From assembly GCF_000340885.1 (NCBI RefSeq), contig NC_020291.1:5517001-5581000 (forward strand): a stretch of DNA of 64,000 nt, given 5' to 3'. The position numbers and the translations under genes were made by a program. Shown here one piece after another: positions 8,175 through 17,693 of the stretch. Below the pieces are notes generated by a model that worked only from the letters and a program-made list of their open reading frames with translations, was not told where the DNA came from and made no database searches. Every line of letters starts with the position of its first letter. The stretch's first letter is position 1. This DNA comes from Clostridium saccharoperbutylacetonicum N1-4(HMT) (lineage in GTDB: Bacteria; Bacillota; Clostridia; Clostridiales; Clostridiaceae).

Positions 8175-9314
8175 TTAATTTTCATAAATATAATCTGGTG
8201 CACAGTACATGATATAACCATCTTTAATAGTCATTTCTGGTTTAAGCAATTTATCAGCTAAGAAAGTTGAGCCTTTCCAGTCTCTATATAATTGTTGTTT
8301 ATCCATAATGTCAAAAATTGAAACATCTGCATATGCGCCTTCTGATAGACAACCAATTTCATTCTCCATATTCATAAGTTTTGCTGGTCTTTCCGTTGTC
8401 ATCTTAACCACTTCATTTAAACTAATTCCCATACATAAATATCTAGACATTAAATTGGGAAGTGAAAATATAGGTCTTCTATACATGCTGCCCAAAACTA
8501 GATCTGTACTGCACATATCTGCTATAAACCCTTGTTCCATAGCCTTTGTCATTACTTCAAAATCACCATGTTTTCTACCTTCAGCAGTATCAAATATGAT
8601 TCCTCTTTTTCGAGATTCTAGTACACAATCATATAGTTTTCCATTTTCATCTATGATTGTATTTTTTACTCCCTGATAAACATGTTGAAATATATCTCCT
8701 GGTCTAAGTAATTCTAATACTTCTGAAGTTGGAACTGGAATATTTGTACAATGTACTTCAACTGGACATCCAATTTTATTTGCAATATCAATAGTTGCAA
8801 TTAATGGTTGAATTCCGAGTCCTTCTGCTAATTCCTCGCTTTGTCTAATTTTCAATCCTAAAATGTTATCCTTATTTTCTTTAAATATCCTATCCATCTT
8901 TTCAGGATTAAAATATTTTGGATTAATGCATTCATGATAACTTGTAGTAACAAGTCCAGCAGAACAAACTTGTAAAAAGCTTTTTATTCTGACTTTACTA
9001 CGAGCAATAACAGCCTGCCTAAATATATTGTAATTTGAAACACCCGCTGTAAAATCTATCGCACTTGTAACACCTGTTGGTATATATGCTGTATCTGGAT
9101 AAAGACCTATATCTGTTCCATCCTGAAACATATGAGCGTGGGAATCAATAAGTCCTGGAAATACATATTTACCCTTTGCATCAATTACATGCTTTGCTTC
9201 TTCGCCCTCTTCATACTTGGTTATTTTGCCACCATAAATAGCAATTGGCCTGACTTCGTCCACATTATTTTTAGGATCAATCACATGTCCATTTATAATT
9301 AATAAATCTAACAT
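8175..9314 (-). CDS. Amidohydrolase-superfamily metalloenzyme (EF_0837/dihydroorotase-like)
   Basis: The 379-residue protein opens with a beta-sandwich strand (LLIINGHVIDPKNN). It then has the DSHAH metal motif (His59, His61), the Lys in LGLKIR likely carboxylated to bridge two metals, the His in VEVHCTN and the Asp in ADMCSTDL. The C-terminus has GCLSEGAYADVSIFD, typical of the amidohydrolase/deacetylase group. It probably hydrolyses a cyclic amide or N-acyl group as the first step of this operon. No signal peptide, hence cytoplasmic. The RBS is AAGGAGAGG. Confidence 0.85.
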   Translation of the reverse strand: MLDLLIINGHVIDPKNNVDEVRPIAIYGGKITKYEEGEEAKHVIDAKGKYVFPGLIDSHAHMFQDGTDIGLYPDTAYIPTGVTSAIDFTAGVSNYNIFRQAVIARSKVRIKSFLQVCSAGLVTTSYHECINPKYFNPEKMDRIFKENKDNILGLKIRQSEELAEGLGIQPLIATIDIANKIGCPVEVHCTNIPVPTSEVLELLRPGDIFQHVYQGVKNTIIDENGKLYDCVLESRKRGIIFDTAEGRKHGDFEVMTKAMEQGFIADMCSTDLVLGSMYRRPIFSLPNLMSRYLCMGISLNEVVKMTTERPAKLMNMENEIGCLSEGAYADVSIFDIMDKQQLYRDWKGSTFLADKLLKPEMTIKDGYIMYCAPDYIYEN

Positions 9315-9423
9315 TTCTTTTCTTCCTCTCCTTAAATTTTTAATACTTTGTAGAATTTCAAAAACATTAATTTTATTTATGCATTATGATAAAAAACATA
9401 TGTCTTTTTATCTATTGGAGAAT

Positions 9424-10836
9424 TTACCAAAGTCCAATTACTTTCCAATAAGGTAAGCCTATGCATAAGAATATAACTAATGCTACACCAACCATTATTG
9501 TTCCTACTCTCCAAAAATCTTTTTGAGTGCAATATCCTGTTGCGAATGTATAAATTCTTGCCCCATTTCCATAATGTGTTAACAGTGAACCATAACCAGC
9601 AAAGAAAGCAAGTAATAATGCTACTACCGTAATTGGTGCTTGTGTAGTTAAAGCTAATGCAAATAGCACAGGATAGAAAGATGCAACAAAGGCACTATTT
9701 GACACAAAGAAATATCTAACTGCTAAACTGATTAAAAGTAAAATAATCGTAGCCACTAATCCATTTAGCTGTGACAGCTTCAAATATCCTTCCAGCACTT
9801 TTGCAAGCCAAGTATAAAATCCTTGTGATGCTAATGCTGATGCAACTCCATAAAATGAACCATACCAAATAAACGTATTCCATGCACCTTTTTCTCCAAT
9901 AACATCATTCCAATTAAGAATCCCAAACAATAAGGTAAGTGCTAAAAATACAAATGCTACAATCTGCATTGTTAAACTTACAAACGGTATTTGTGGTCCA
10001 AACATCCATCCAATAATAGCTAATACAAATAAAACAGATAGTATTTTTTCTTCTTTTTTCATTGGCCCCATCTCTTCAAGACCCTTTTTCATCATTGGTT
10101 TTATATCACCGAGATCCTTTAATTCTGGTTTATAAACCTTATATACTACGAAAGGGCTAAGTATCAAAACCAATCCTGCTGGAACAACAGCTGCCTTAAA
10201 CCATGTCATCCAGTCCAAATTAACATTAAGCATTTTTTGTGCAAGAGAAGCTGTAATCGCATTTGTTGCCATACCTGTTAAAAAAAGCACTGCTGTTGAC
10301 ATAGATATTACATACATTAGCATTGTTAAATATGCACCAAGCTTACGTGGCTCTTTTTCAGGTGTTGATCCTACCCCCTCTGCAATATTTCTAAAAATTG
10401 GGTAATCAATTGATGTACGAGACGTATTTGAACCAGTAGCAGGACTTAATATTAAATCTACTATCATTAACATATATCCTAATCCTAATGAAGTTTTTCC
10501 AAACCTAGTAAGTAAATTATATGCAATTCTTTTCCCGAGACCTGTTTTAACAAATGCTGTACATACAATACAAACTGCTAAAATAAACCATGCCATATCT
10601 GTTCCATAGCCTGCATAGGTTATCTTAGGATCAATAAACATTGACATAATTCCTATAATAATCAGTGTAACAACTGGTTCTGAAAACGGCTTAATTACTA
10701 TACCTAATAACAATGCTATATATAATGCCACAACATGCCATGTTTCTGGCTTTAACCCCTCTGGTACTGGCATCACCCAAAGTGCTAACGGTATCAGAAT
10801 AACCGGACATAGCTTTAATAAAGTTTTCTTATCCAT
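9424..10836 (-). CDS. DASS/SLC13-family anion transporter
   Basis: A 470-residue membrane protein with about 11-12 hydrophobic segments and two related halves, as in CitT/2-oxoglutarate-malate translocators. Family landmarks are PATGSNTSRT in the first half and FVSNSAFVASFYPV in the second, matching the paired SNT-like substrate/Na+ motifs, plus YGNGARIYTFATGY. It probably imports the di- or hydroxy-carboxylate metabolised by the downstream operon. It is the first gene after the sigma-54 promoter at 11013-11028. Confidence 0.9.
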   Translation of the reverse strand: MDKKTLLKLCPVILIPLALWVMPVPEGLKPETWHVVALYIALLLGIVIKPFSEPVVTLIIIGIMSMFIDPKITYAGYGTDMAWFILAVCIVCTAFVKTGLGKRIAYNLLTRFGKTSLGLGYMLMIVDLILSPATGSNTSRTSIDYPIFRNIAEGVGSTPEKEPRKLGAYLTMLMYVISMSTAVLFLTGMATNAITASLAQKMLNVNLDWMTWFKAAVVPAGLVLILSPFVVYKVYKPELKDLGDIKPMMKKGLEEMGPMKKEEKILSVLFVLAIIGWMFGPQIPFVSLTMQIVAFVFLALTLLFGILNWNDVIGEKGAWNTFIWYGSFYGVASALASQGFYTWLAKVLEGYLKLSQLNGLVATIILLLISLAVRYFFVSNSAFVASFYPVLFALALTTQAPITVVALLLAFFAGYGSLLTHYGNGARIYTFATGYCTQKDFWRVGTIMVGVALVIFLCIGLPYWKVIGLW

Positions 10837-11012
10837 TGATTTTCTCTCCTTTATATTTTATTTTCATCGTTCCACTTAATATGTACTGAATCTCACTACA
10901 ATAATATTTACCTCCTTAGTTAGACATAAGATTTTTTCACTATCCCCTTTCAAATCGTTTACTTGATTTTGGTATCTTAAAACTTATTAATTAACTCTAT
11001 ATCAATTTATAT

Positions 11013-11028
11013 AGCAAAGTGTGTGCCA
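11013..11028 (-). promoter_or_regulatory. Sigma-54 (-24/-12) promoter
   Basis: On the minus strand the sequence is TGGCACACACTTTGCT. It fits the RpoN consensus TGGCAC-N5-TTGCW with correct spacing, and lies about 180 bp before the transporter gene. A sigma-54 activator is encoded divergently next door, which makes a chance match unlikely. Confidence 0.88.
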
Positions 11029-11193
11029 AACTTTTTATAAAATTTAAAATTTTTTTTACTTTTCTGACCAAGCCCTCTAAAATTCCAGTATTCGTTTACA
11101 TAGAATCATCTTAATATACTCAAAATTTATCTATCTAAATATCTTGCATTTAACTAAACTATAATGTATACTTTCAAAACGAAATACTTTTTC

Positions 11194-11228
11194 ATTTCAT
11201 TATATTTCATCTTGAAATATAATGAAAT
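11194..11228. promoter_or_regulatory. Palindromic activator site (putative UAS)
   Basis: A perfect 16-bp inverted repeat, ATTTCATTATATTTCA and its complement, is separated by TCT. It lies about 170 bp upstream of the sigma-54 promoter, a normal distance for an enhancer-binding protein. It also lies 25 bp before the activator's own start codon, so autorepression is likely. Confidence 0.75.
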
Positions 11229-11252
11229 AAATTAATTAGAGGTGATATCAAA

Positions 11253-13130
11253 ATGAACAAGGATATTATTATTATGTCTTCATCTACAAGCTTTACTAAA
11301 AAATTTAATAAACTATTAAAAAAGAAGAAGCTAAGTTATCCCATTATTGAATCTACCGGAAATAGGACTATAGAAATAGCAAATCAATTTGTTACTGAAG
11401 GTGCTAAAATAATTATTACTCGAGGTAAGAACCTATCTCTTTTGCGTCAAAATATAAATACTATTTTAATAGATGTCCGTTATACCTACGAAGACATATA
11501 TTTTTCATTAAAAGAGGCAAAAAATTACTCAAATAAAATAGCCTATATAGGCTTTGACTTAGCTTATGATGTAGCAGCAAAATTTAAAGCTATTTCAAAA
11601 GAGGATTTTTTACTTATACAGCCCGACTCAGTATCTCATGTTGATGAAGTTGTTAAAAAATATTCAGATAACGGTATTGAGGTATTTATTGGAGGTATTA
11701 CTGTAGCAAATTCTGCTAAAAAATACGGAGTTAAAAGCATAATGATAGATGTCGATGAAATTTCTCTTGATATAGCTTTGAATGAAGCTATATCTTTGCT
11801 TAACTTTGAACTAGAACGAAGAAAAAATTATGAAACAATTACCCAAATTTTGAATTCCACAACTGAAGGTATTATTGGAATTGATCAATATTCTCGAATT
11901 AGATATATAAATGACAGAGCTAAAAAATTCATAACTGATGAAAATAACAATGTTTTAGTAGATGAAATAGTTAACCTGCCAGTAGTTAAGAATACAATAA
12001 AACACGGCACTGCTAAATACAATGAATTACTTAAAATAGGGAATACTTCATTGATACTAAACAGTCGTCCATTAAAAATAGATAACAATATTTTTGGAGC
12101 AGTTGCAAGCATACAAAAATCAGATTATGTTCAAAGTGCTGAGAAAGAGATACGTAAAAATTTAAATACAAAAGGTCATATTGCCAAAAAAAATTTTAAC
12201 GATATAATAGGTAAAAGTAAAATTCTAACAAAAGCAATAGACAAAGCAAAAAAATTTGCAAAATCCGATAGTACTATTTTAATAACTGGTCCTTCTGGAG
12301 CTGGAAAAGAAATTTTTGCTCAAAGTATACATAACTATAGTAATAGACATAACGAACCCTTTGTTGCTATAAACTGTGCAGCTCTTCCTAAAAGTGTATT
12401 AGAAAGTGAACTCTTTGGTTATGTCAAAGGAGCATTTACTGGAGCAAGACCTGAAGGAAAAACCGGAATATTTGAATTGGCACACAATGGTACTGTTTTT
12501 TTAGACGAGATTGGAGAAACTTCACAGGATATACAAGTAAAACTACTAAGAGTTATTCAAGAAAAGGAAGTTATCAGAATAGGTGATGACAAGGTTATAC
12601 CTGTTAATGTAAGAATAATTAGTGCTACTAATAAAAACCTGTTAGAAAGAATTGAAAAAAATGAATTTAGAGAGGATTTATATTACCGTTTATGTGTTCT
12701 AGAATTAAGGCTTCCTTCATTAGATCAACGAAAAGATGACATTCCACTGTTAATTAAACATTTTATTTCTAACAATGCTCCAGGCACTAAAATCACCAAT
12801 GAGGCCCTTCAACTTCTTGGTAGTTTCCCTTATGCTGGAAATATACGACACCTTCAGAATACTGTAGAAAGACTTATTGTAATGTGTGAAAACAATATTA
12901 TTGACGAAAACTTAATTTATGAGGTTTTAGATTTAAATCCTAACGATTTAGAAAAAAAATTTATACAAGAATTCTCTGAAGATCAGAATAATACTATTTC
13001 AGAAATTGGAAAAATAGAAAATCAACTTATAAAAGATGCTTTAAAAAAATATAATGGCAATAAAACCAAGGTGGCAAGAGAACTTGGAATGAGCTACACA
13101 ACCCTATGGCGCAGACTTAAGAATATGTAG
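11253..13130 (+). CDS. Sigma-54-dependent activator, PrpR-type
   Basis: The 625-residue protein has four parts. Residues 1-190 form a PrpR_N-like ligand domain (GAKIIITRGKNLSLLR, NGIEVFIGGITVANSAKKYG). A short PAS domain lies at about 195-290 (ILNSTTEGIIGID). The AAA+ core has Walker A GPSGAGKE near 346, the sigma-54-contacting GAFTGA at about 392-397, and FLDEIGE as Walker B. A Fis-type HTH is at about 600-625 (KTKVARELGMSYTTLWRRL). The N-terminal domain probably binds an acid from this operon's pathway and frees the AAA+ core to act at the promoter at 11013. RBS GAGGTGAT. Confidence 0.95.
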   Translation: MNKDIIIMSSSTSFTKKFNKLLKKKKLSYPIIESTGNRTIEIANQFVTEGAKIIITRGKNLSLLRQNINTILIDVRYTYEDIYFSLKEAKNYSNKIAYIGFDLAYDVAAKFKAISKEDFLLIQPDSVSHVDEVVKKYSDNGIEVFIGGITVANSAKKYGVKSIMIDVDEISLDIALNEAISLLNFELERRKNYETITQILNSTTEGIIGIDQYSRIRYINDRAKKFITDENNNVLVDEIVNLPVVKNTIKHGTAKYNELLKIGNTSLILNSRPLKIDNNIFGAVASIQKSDYVQSAEKEIRKNLNTKGHIAKKNFNDIIGKSKILTKAIDKAKKFAKSDSTILITGPSGAGKEIFAQSIHNYSNRHNEPFVAINCAALPKSVLESELFGYVKGAFTGARPEGKTGIFELAHNGTVFLDEIGETSQDIQVKLLRVIQEKEVIRIGDDKVIPVNVRIISATNKNLLERIEKNEFREDLYYRLCVLELRLPSLDQRKDDIPLLIKHFISNNAPGTKITNEALQLLGSFPYAGNIRHLQNTVERLIVMCENNIIDENLIYEVLDLNPNDLEKKFIQEFSEDQNNTISEIGKIENQLIKDALKKYNGNKTKVARELGMSYTTLWRRLKNM

Positions 13131-13193
13131 GGATACTAACGTATTATCATTACACTATATACAATTTTTCTTTAATTCCTTACAAATTAAAGA

Positions 13194-13351
13194 AAACCAG
13201 GAAATCCAAATTTTAGATTTTTGAGCGTGGTTTTTTATTGTAGTTCCACCGGTGACAAAAAAAAACGACCACCTGTAAGTAGCTATTCAAGCCACATGCA
13301 AATGGTCGTGGATTTTATGGTTGCGGCGAAACGTGACCTTTGAAATCCACC
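13194..13351. repeat. Dispersed two-hairpin repeat, copy 3 (composite)
   Basis: Two units overlap. A decayed first hairpin of the common type (AACCAGGAAATCC...GATTTTTGAGCGTGGTT, 13194-13232) is followed by a variant unit at 13265-13351. The variant has stem ACGACCA/TGGTCGT with a loop containing TAAGTAGCTATTCAAGCC. The tail is slightly diverged (GGTTGCGGCGAAACGTGACC...TCCACC). In this variant GTGGATTT before the tail can pair with AAATCCAC at its end. Confidence 0.88.
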
Positions 13352-13485
13352 GCCTCAAATCTACATAAAACAACTCATAAAAACTATTTTAGTTCTAAAT
13401 AACGAAAAAGTGATACACTTTACGTATTCCTTTTTCTTATATATGATATAATAATATTTTCTTTAGATTTAAATTCAATAATTAG

Positions 13486-14064
13486 TTATCTGCTATTTAT
13501 TGATATTATCTCAAACAATTTATCCTCATCAATTTCTTCTTCACTATTATCAAACTGTTTAATTTCCACATTACTCCATAAGCATTTCCTAGATTTAAGA
13601 CTTTCTAAAAATGTATCCCAATTTGCAATTTTCCAATCGTCTCTTTTAATATTACGGTTTTTAATTCTTTTAAGTAAAACTTCTGAATTAACAGTTACTT
13701 CTAAAACTAATGGTGTAGAATCTTCCCAACTATACTTTTCTTTGAGTTTTTGTATATATTTCTCATCTGAAAAATATCCTAAAAATGGTGCATCTAATAT
13801 CACCGAGATACCATTTCTTACATTGTCAGCAGCAATTTCAAGTAATGTTTCATATTCTAAAGGCATAACTTCCGTTTGGTAAAATTCACAACCATCTCTT
13901 TCATTAGGTGAAATCCCTTGAGTTTCTAATAGTTTTCCAGTAAATCTATTACAAATAACATCTTTATCCAAATAACTGAATTTTAAATGTGATGAGATTA
14001 ATTTTCCAACTGTTGATTTTCCAGAGCCTGCTGCTCCAACCAAAAATATAACCTTAGGCGTCAT
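13486..14064 (-). CDS. P-loop small-molecule kinase-like AAA ATPase
   Basis: The 192-residue protein has a Walker A loop GAAGSGKST (residues 10-18), a DKDVICNRF motif after strand 2 and a lid-like KRIKNRNIKRDDWK segment. This is the organisation of gluconokinase, shikimate and adenylylsulfate kinases. It is the last gene of an operon with an MFS acid transporter and KDPG aldolase, so a sugar-acid kinase making the phosphorylated aldolase substrate is a reasonable guess. The family is not specific enough to prove it. RBS AAGGAGA. Confidence 0.7.
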   Translation of the reverse strand: MTPKVIFLVGAAGSGKSTVGKLISSHLKFSYLDKDVICNRFTGKLLETQGISPNERDGCEFYQTEVMPLEYETLLEIAADNVRNGISVILDAPFLGYFSDEKYIQKLKEKYSWEDSTPLVLEVTVNSEVLLKRIKNRNIKRDDWKIANWDTFLESLKSRKCLWSNVEIKQFDNSEEEIDEDKLFEIISINSR

Positions 14065-14085
14065 ATATATTGTTCTCCTTATAAT

Positions 14086-15387
14086 TTATTTTGCTTTCTT
14101 TAAAAATACCCCATATGAAATAGCTCCAAGTATTAGTAATCCAGCGCCTACTAAAAATACATAATTGAAATTTCCGGTTGTATCTATAATATAACCTGCA
14201 ACTATTGGTGCTAATGCTGCTCCTAAAAATCCTCCAAAATTTTGAATAGCTCCTAAAGAGGCAACTTGATTACTAGGTGCAACATCTGAAGCAAGTGTCC
14301 AAATAACACCTGAAGGTAATTGAGATGCGAAATAACCAAGGGATAATAATACAATGCTTACAACTGTGCTGCTAATAAATGGTAGTGGTGCTACTGATGC
14401 TGCTGCTAGAATTGCACCACCTACAATCGGAACTTTACGTGCAGTTATATTTTGTACACCTTTTTTTATTAAACGATCTGATATGAATCCGCCTAAAAGT
14501 ACCCCAACTATACCACATATATATGGTAATGAAGCAACAGCCCCCATTTCTTTTAAGCTAAATCCACGAGCTTTTACCAAATATGCTGGTAACCAAGTCA
14601 AGTAAACCCATATTGTAAACATTATTCCAAAGTTTCCTATAATCATAAACCATGTATTTTTGAATTTGAATAATTCCCCCCAAGAAGCTTGTTTTTCAGA
14701 AGACTTTGCCCTTTTGTCCTCTGCCGCTAATTCTAGTGCACCTTTAATTGTAAGTGTTTCTTCTGATGTAGGATCTCTGTATAATTTTGCCCATACTATT
14801 AATACTACATAGCCCAATACACCTATTAAAACAAACATACCTTTCCATCCTAAAGTAAGCATTAATAAAGTTAAAAGTGGTGGTGCTAGTGCATTAGCAA
14901 TTTGTGAACCTGTATTAATTACTGAAACTGGTACTCCTCTTTCTTCATCAGAAAACCATCTTTGATTTACTTTTAATCCAGCAGTAAAAAATGGTGATTC
15001 AGCTATTCCTAAAAATACACGCGCCATGTAAAAGATAGAATATGAAGTTGCGAATGAACATAGAATAGTTGCTGTTGACCACAACCCAGAAGCCCAAGAA
15101 AACATCTTCTTAGGTCCAAATTTATCCACTAGCCAGCCAGATGGTAAATTGGCTATAGCATATGGCCATAAAAATGCAGAAAGTAACAGACCCATTTGAG
15201 TAGAAGATAATCCAAATTCTGATGCAATTGTGGTATTGGCAACACTTAGATTTGCTCTATCAAGATAATTGACAATTGCACCTATAAGTAGTAAAATAAC
15301 AAAAGTCCAGCGTAATTTATTAAGCTTTTTAGGAACGTTTACTTCTTTTGCCTCAGCAATGTTTTGTGAATTTTCTATTTGATTCAT
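14086..15387 (-). CDS. MFS transporter, ACS (hexuronate/aldarate) family
   Basis: A 433-residue major facilitator with 12 predicted helices and a central cytoplasmic loop. It has the N-terminal NYLDRANLSVA and WLVDKFGPKKMF (motif A) characteristic of anion:cation symporters such as ExuT and GudP. Uptake of a hexuronate, aldonate or aldarate is likely given the KDPG aldolase upstream. The start at 15387 follows GGAGGTATTATT. An earlier in-frame ATG overlaps that site. Confidence 0.88.
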   Translation of the reverse strand: MNQIENSQNIAEAKEVNVPKKLNKLRWTFVILLLIGAIVNYLDRANLSVANTTIASEFGLSSTQMGLLLSAFLWPYAIANLPSGWLVDKFGPKKMFSWASGLWSTATILCSFATSYSIFYMARVFLGIAESPFFTAGLKVNQRWFSDEERGVPVSVINTGSQIANALAPPLLTLLMLTLGWKGMFVLIGVLGYVVLIVWAKLYRDPTSEETLTIKGALELAAEDKRAKSSEKQASWGELFKFKNTWFMIIGNFGIMFTIWVYLTWLPAYLVKARGFSLKEMGAVASLPYICGIVGVLLGGFISDRLIKKGVQNITARKVPIVGGAILAAASVAPLPFISSTVVSIVLLSLGYFASQLPSGVIWTLASDVAPSNQVASLGAIQNFGGFLGAALAPIVAGYIIDTTGNFNYVFLVGAGLLILGAISYGVFLKKAK

Positions 15388-15640
15388 AATAATACCTCCA
15401 ATCATAAATATAAACGTTTTCTTGTATGTTTTGGTAATGAATATTTTTGTAAAGTTACACGGTCAAATGCCTTTACAAAAATGAACTCTATATATTAAAA
15501 CTAGTAGAAAAACTGGTAATTTCTCTATTAGTTTTATCATAAGCACCTCCAATCATTCATCTAAGTGTTTCTATATGTGATCTATGGGTAATAAATATTT
15601 TTTGCAAAGGCACATATTTGAGAATCTTTGCAAAAAATAC
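15388..15640 (-). repeat. Diverged tandem duplication with two hairpins in the transporter leader
   Basis: Two related blocks of about 90 bp (15395-15480 and 15545-15640) each hold, in the minus direction, a hairpin and then a CCTCC-complement RBS. The stems are CTTTACAAAAA/TTTTTGTAAAG and CTTTGCAAAAAAT/ATTTTTTGCAAAG. Flanking words such as GGTAATGAATATTTTT and GGTAATAAATATTTTTT match. The leader between aldolase and transporter seems to have been duplicated, leaving a spare RBS used by a tiny ORF. Confidence 0.7.
15463..15540 (-). CDS. Possible 25-residue membrane peptide
   Basis: A short frame, MIKLIEKLPVFLLVLIYRV and a few more residues, begins 5 nt after a perfect GGAGG site inside the duplicated leader. 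It contains one hydrophobic segment. It may be a real small protein, a leader peptide coupled to the transporter gene, or an accidental product of the duplicated RBS. No homologue is known to me. Confidence 0.4.
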   Translation of the reverse strand: MIKLIEKLPVFLLVLIYRVHFCKGI

Positions 15641-15677
15641 CATTAACATTGGTCGGAACGATGATAATAAATATACT

Positions 15678-16322
15678 TTAGCGGCACTCCTTAACTATTT
15701 GAAGAAATTGTTTAGCTGCCTCAGTTACTTTTGTATAATTACCATCTTTTTGCGCAGCCTTAGTAATAAAACTACCAACTGCAACGCAAGCTACTCCTGC
15801 TTCAAACCATTCTTTAACATTTTCAGGGGTAACTCCGCCTGAAGGCATAATTGGTGCTTGTTCCAATGGAGCTTTAATGGATTTTACATACGCTGGACCT
15901 ACATAATCAGTTGGGAATAATTTTATAATATCGGCACCAGCTTCCATTGTTGCAAAAAATTCTGTTGGTGTATATGCCCCACTTGCTGTAATAACTTGAT
16001 AAGAATTTGCCATTTTAATCATCTCAGTATTTAGTTGTGGACTTACTAACAAACTTGCACCTGCTAAAATTGCTGCACGTGCAGTTTCAGCTTCGCATAC
16101 AGTTCCAGCTCCTATTACAATACCTTCATCTTTATATTTTTTTGATAATTCCTTAATAACACCTAATGCATTGGGCACAGCCATCGGTATTTCTAGTACC
16201 TTAATTCCGCCTTCTATAGCAGCATCAGCTACTTTAATTACTTCTTGTTCATCATCTAAACGTATAATTAAAACTATTCCTGTTTCATCTATTTTTTTTA
16301 AATTCTCTAATTTTTTCCACAT
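15678..16322 (-). CDS. KDPG/KHG aldolase
   Basis: The 214-residue TIM barrel matches the class I 2-dehydro-3-deoxyphosphogluconate/4-hydroxy-2-oxoglutarate aldolases: IVLIIRLDD near the start, GIKVLEIPM with the catalytic Glu, VIGAGTVCEAETA, the Schiff-base Lys in ADIIKLFPTDYVGP and IMPSGGVTPENV. It cleaves KDPG to pyruvate and glyceraldehyde 3-phosphate in Entner-Doudoroff-type sugar-acid use. The ATG at 16322 has GGAGGAAG upstream; a longer in-frame start lacks an RBS. It follows the IclR gene by about 93 bp. Confidence 0.93.
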   Translation of the reverse strand: MWKKLENLKKIDETGIVLIIRLDDEQEVIKVADAAIEGGIKVLEIPMAVPNALGVIKELSKKYKDEGIVIGAGTVCEAETARAAILAGASLLVSPQLNTEMIKMANSYQVITASGAYTPTEFFATMEAGADIIKLFPTDYVGPAYVKSIKAPLEQAPIMPSGGVTPENVKEWFEAGVACVAVGSFITKAAQKDGNYTKVTEAAKQFLQIVKECR

Positions 16323-16415
16323 ATAACTCTTCCTCCATTCATTTTGTTTGGTTAAAGTATAAATCATTTCTAAATATGAATCACCTCCCCAAAATAATCC
16401 AATACTTATTATGAC

Positions 16416-17207
16416 CTAATCAATCATATATAACTTACTACCTGTATATCCAAGTTTTCTTGAAATTTGCATTGCAGTATCTACAACTGCCTTTGAAACA
16501 ACTATTTTTCTATCTTCAGTCATCGTGTTATATAAACTGGTAACACTAATTGACGCAACTGGATTACTCCACTGATCATAAATTGCAGCACCAATACAGT
16601 ACATTTCTTTGTTATCTTCACGGTTATCAATAGAATATCCACGCATTCTAATTTCTCGCATATCCTCTAATACTTCTTCAATAGTAGTTTTAGAAAATTC
16701 AGTTTTTCTGAGCAACTCTTTTTTGCTAAGTATGTTACTAATTTTTTCATCTGGATAAGCAGCTAGTAGTGCCTTCCCTAAACCAGTCGTATATATATAT
16801 CTTCTTGATCCAAGTTTAGCAGTCGGCCTCATAAATGAATGATTTTCAGCCTTATCAAGATAAACAATTTCTCCATTATCTTCTATTCCTAAAAATACTG
16901 TACTTCCTGTTTGTTTATTAAGTTCTTGAATATACGGTCTTGCCTGATCAGTAACACCTAGACTAGATATATAGGCACTACCTATTTCAAATGCAAGCAA
17001 ACTTAATCCGTAAGTTTTTAGTCGCTCATCTTTCATTTCAATTAATCCCTTATTTATAAGAGTTTGAATTAACTCAAATGTACTGCTTTTAGGCCACGAA
17101 TGAGCTTGACATATCTCATTTAATGTCAAATGATTGTTGCTGCGAGCCATTAGTATTAGTAAATCCACAACTCTTGCAGCTGATTTATTTTCTTTTGAAA
17201 TAGCCAT
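16416..17207 (-). CDS. IclR-family transcriptional regulator
   Basis: The 263-residue protein has an N-terminal winged helix (LTLNEICQAHSWPKSSTFELIQTLINKGLIE, about residues 26-58) and a C-terminal IclR effector domain (GSTVFLGIEDNGEIVYLDKAE, YTTGLGKALLAAYPD, CIGAAIYDQWSNPVASISV). It is first in the minus-strand order of the sugar-acid operon and so probably represses it in response to KDPG or a sugar acid. Two palindromes of matching sequence lie upstream. RBS GGAGGCGG. Confidence 0.93.
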   Translation of the reverse strand: MAISKENKSAARVVDLLILMARSNNHLTLNEICQAHSWPKSSTFELIQTLINKGLIEMKDERLKTYGLSLLAFEIGSAYISSLGVTDQARPYIQELNKQTGSTVFLGIEDNGEIVYLDKAENHSFMRPTAKLGSRRYIYTTGLGKALLAAYPDEKISNILSKKELLRKTEFSKTTIEEVLEDMREIRMRGYSIDNREDNKEMYCIGAAIYDQWSNPVASISVTSLYNTMTEDRKIVVSKAVVDTAMQISRKLGYTGSKLYMID

Positions 17208-17220
17208 TTAACCGCCTCCA

Positions 17221-17236
17221 GTTCATATACGCGAAC
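17221..17236. promoter_or_regulatory. Putative IclR operator 1
   Basis: GTTCATATACGCGAAC is an imperfect palindrome 14 bp before the iclR-type gene. It shares the TTCrTATAyrCGAA pattern with the site at 17425. Confidence 0.5.
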
Positions 17237-17424
17237 ATAATTCACATCTTTAATTAAATTTAATTATCTGCCTACACATTTTTAATATTGAAATAATATA
17301 TTTCCTAAGCATAATATTAAAATATAGGCTAATTTTATTATACATTTTTATTTTTTAATTACTAGATGTTTTCTAATTTGACTTACTTTTGAATACTATA
17401 CTAGTATTTATATCGTTAGATATA

Positions 17425-17438
17425 TTCGTATATACGAA
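17425..17438. promoter_or_regulatory. Putative IclR operator 2
   Basis: TTCGTATATACGAA is a perfect 14-bp palindrome about 220 bp upstream of the regulator gene. It resembles IclR-family sites in length and symmetry and the nearer site in sequence. Confidence 0.55.
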
Positions 17439-17693
17439 CCAAATTCGCTATTTGCATGTTTATGTTTTCATTATAATCAAACAGCATGTATTTGTAAATA
17501 TTTTTTTATATAATATATATATAAACTCTATGTAATTTGTAAGAAAATAGGTAGCAATTTACTTTTTTAGATAGGTAATTATACTTTTTTCTTTTATTTA
17601 AATGATAGTCTTCTCCAAATAAAATCTCCTCTTACAAATAGGTTTGTCTTATTTTAAATATTCGCCACTCTAAAATTTTTTATAAGTGAAAAA

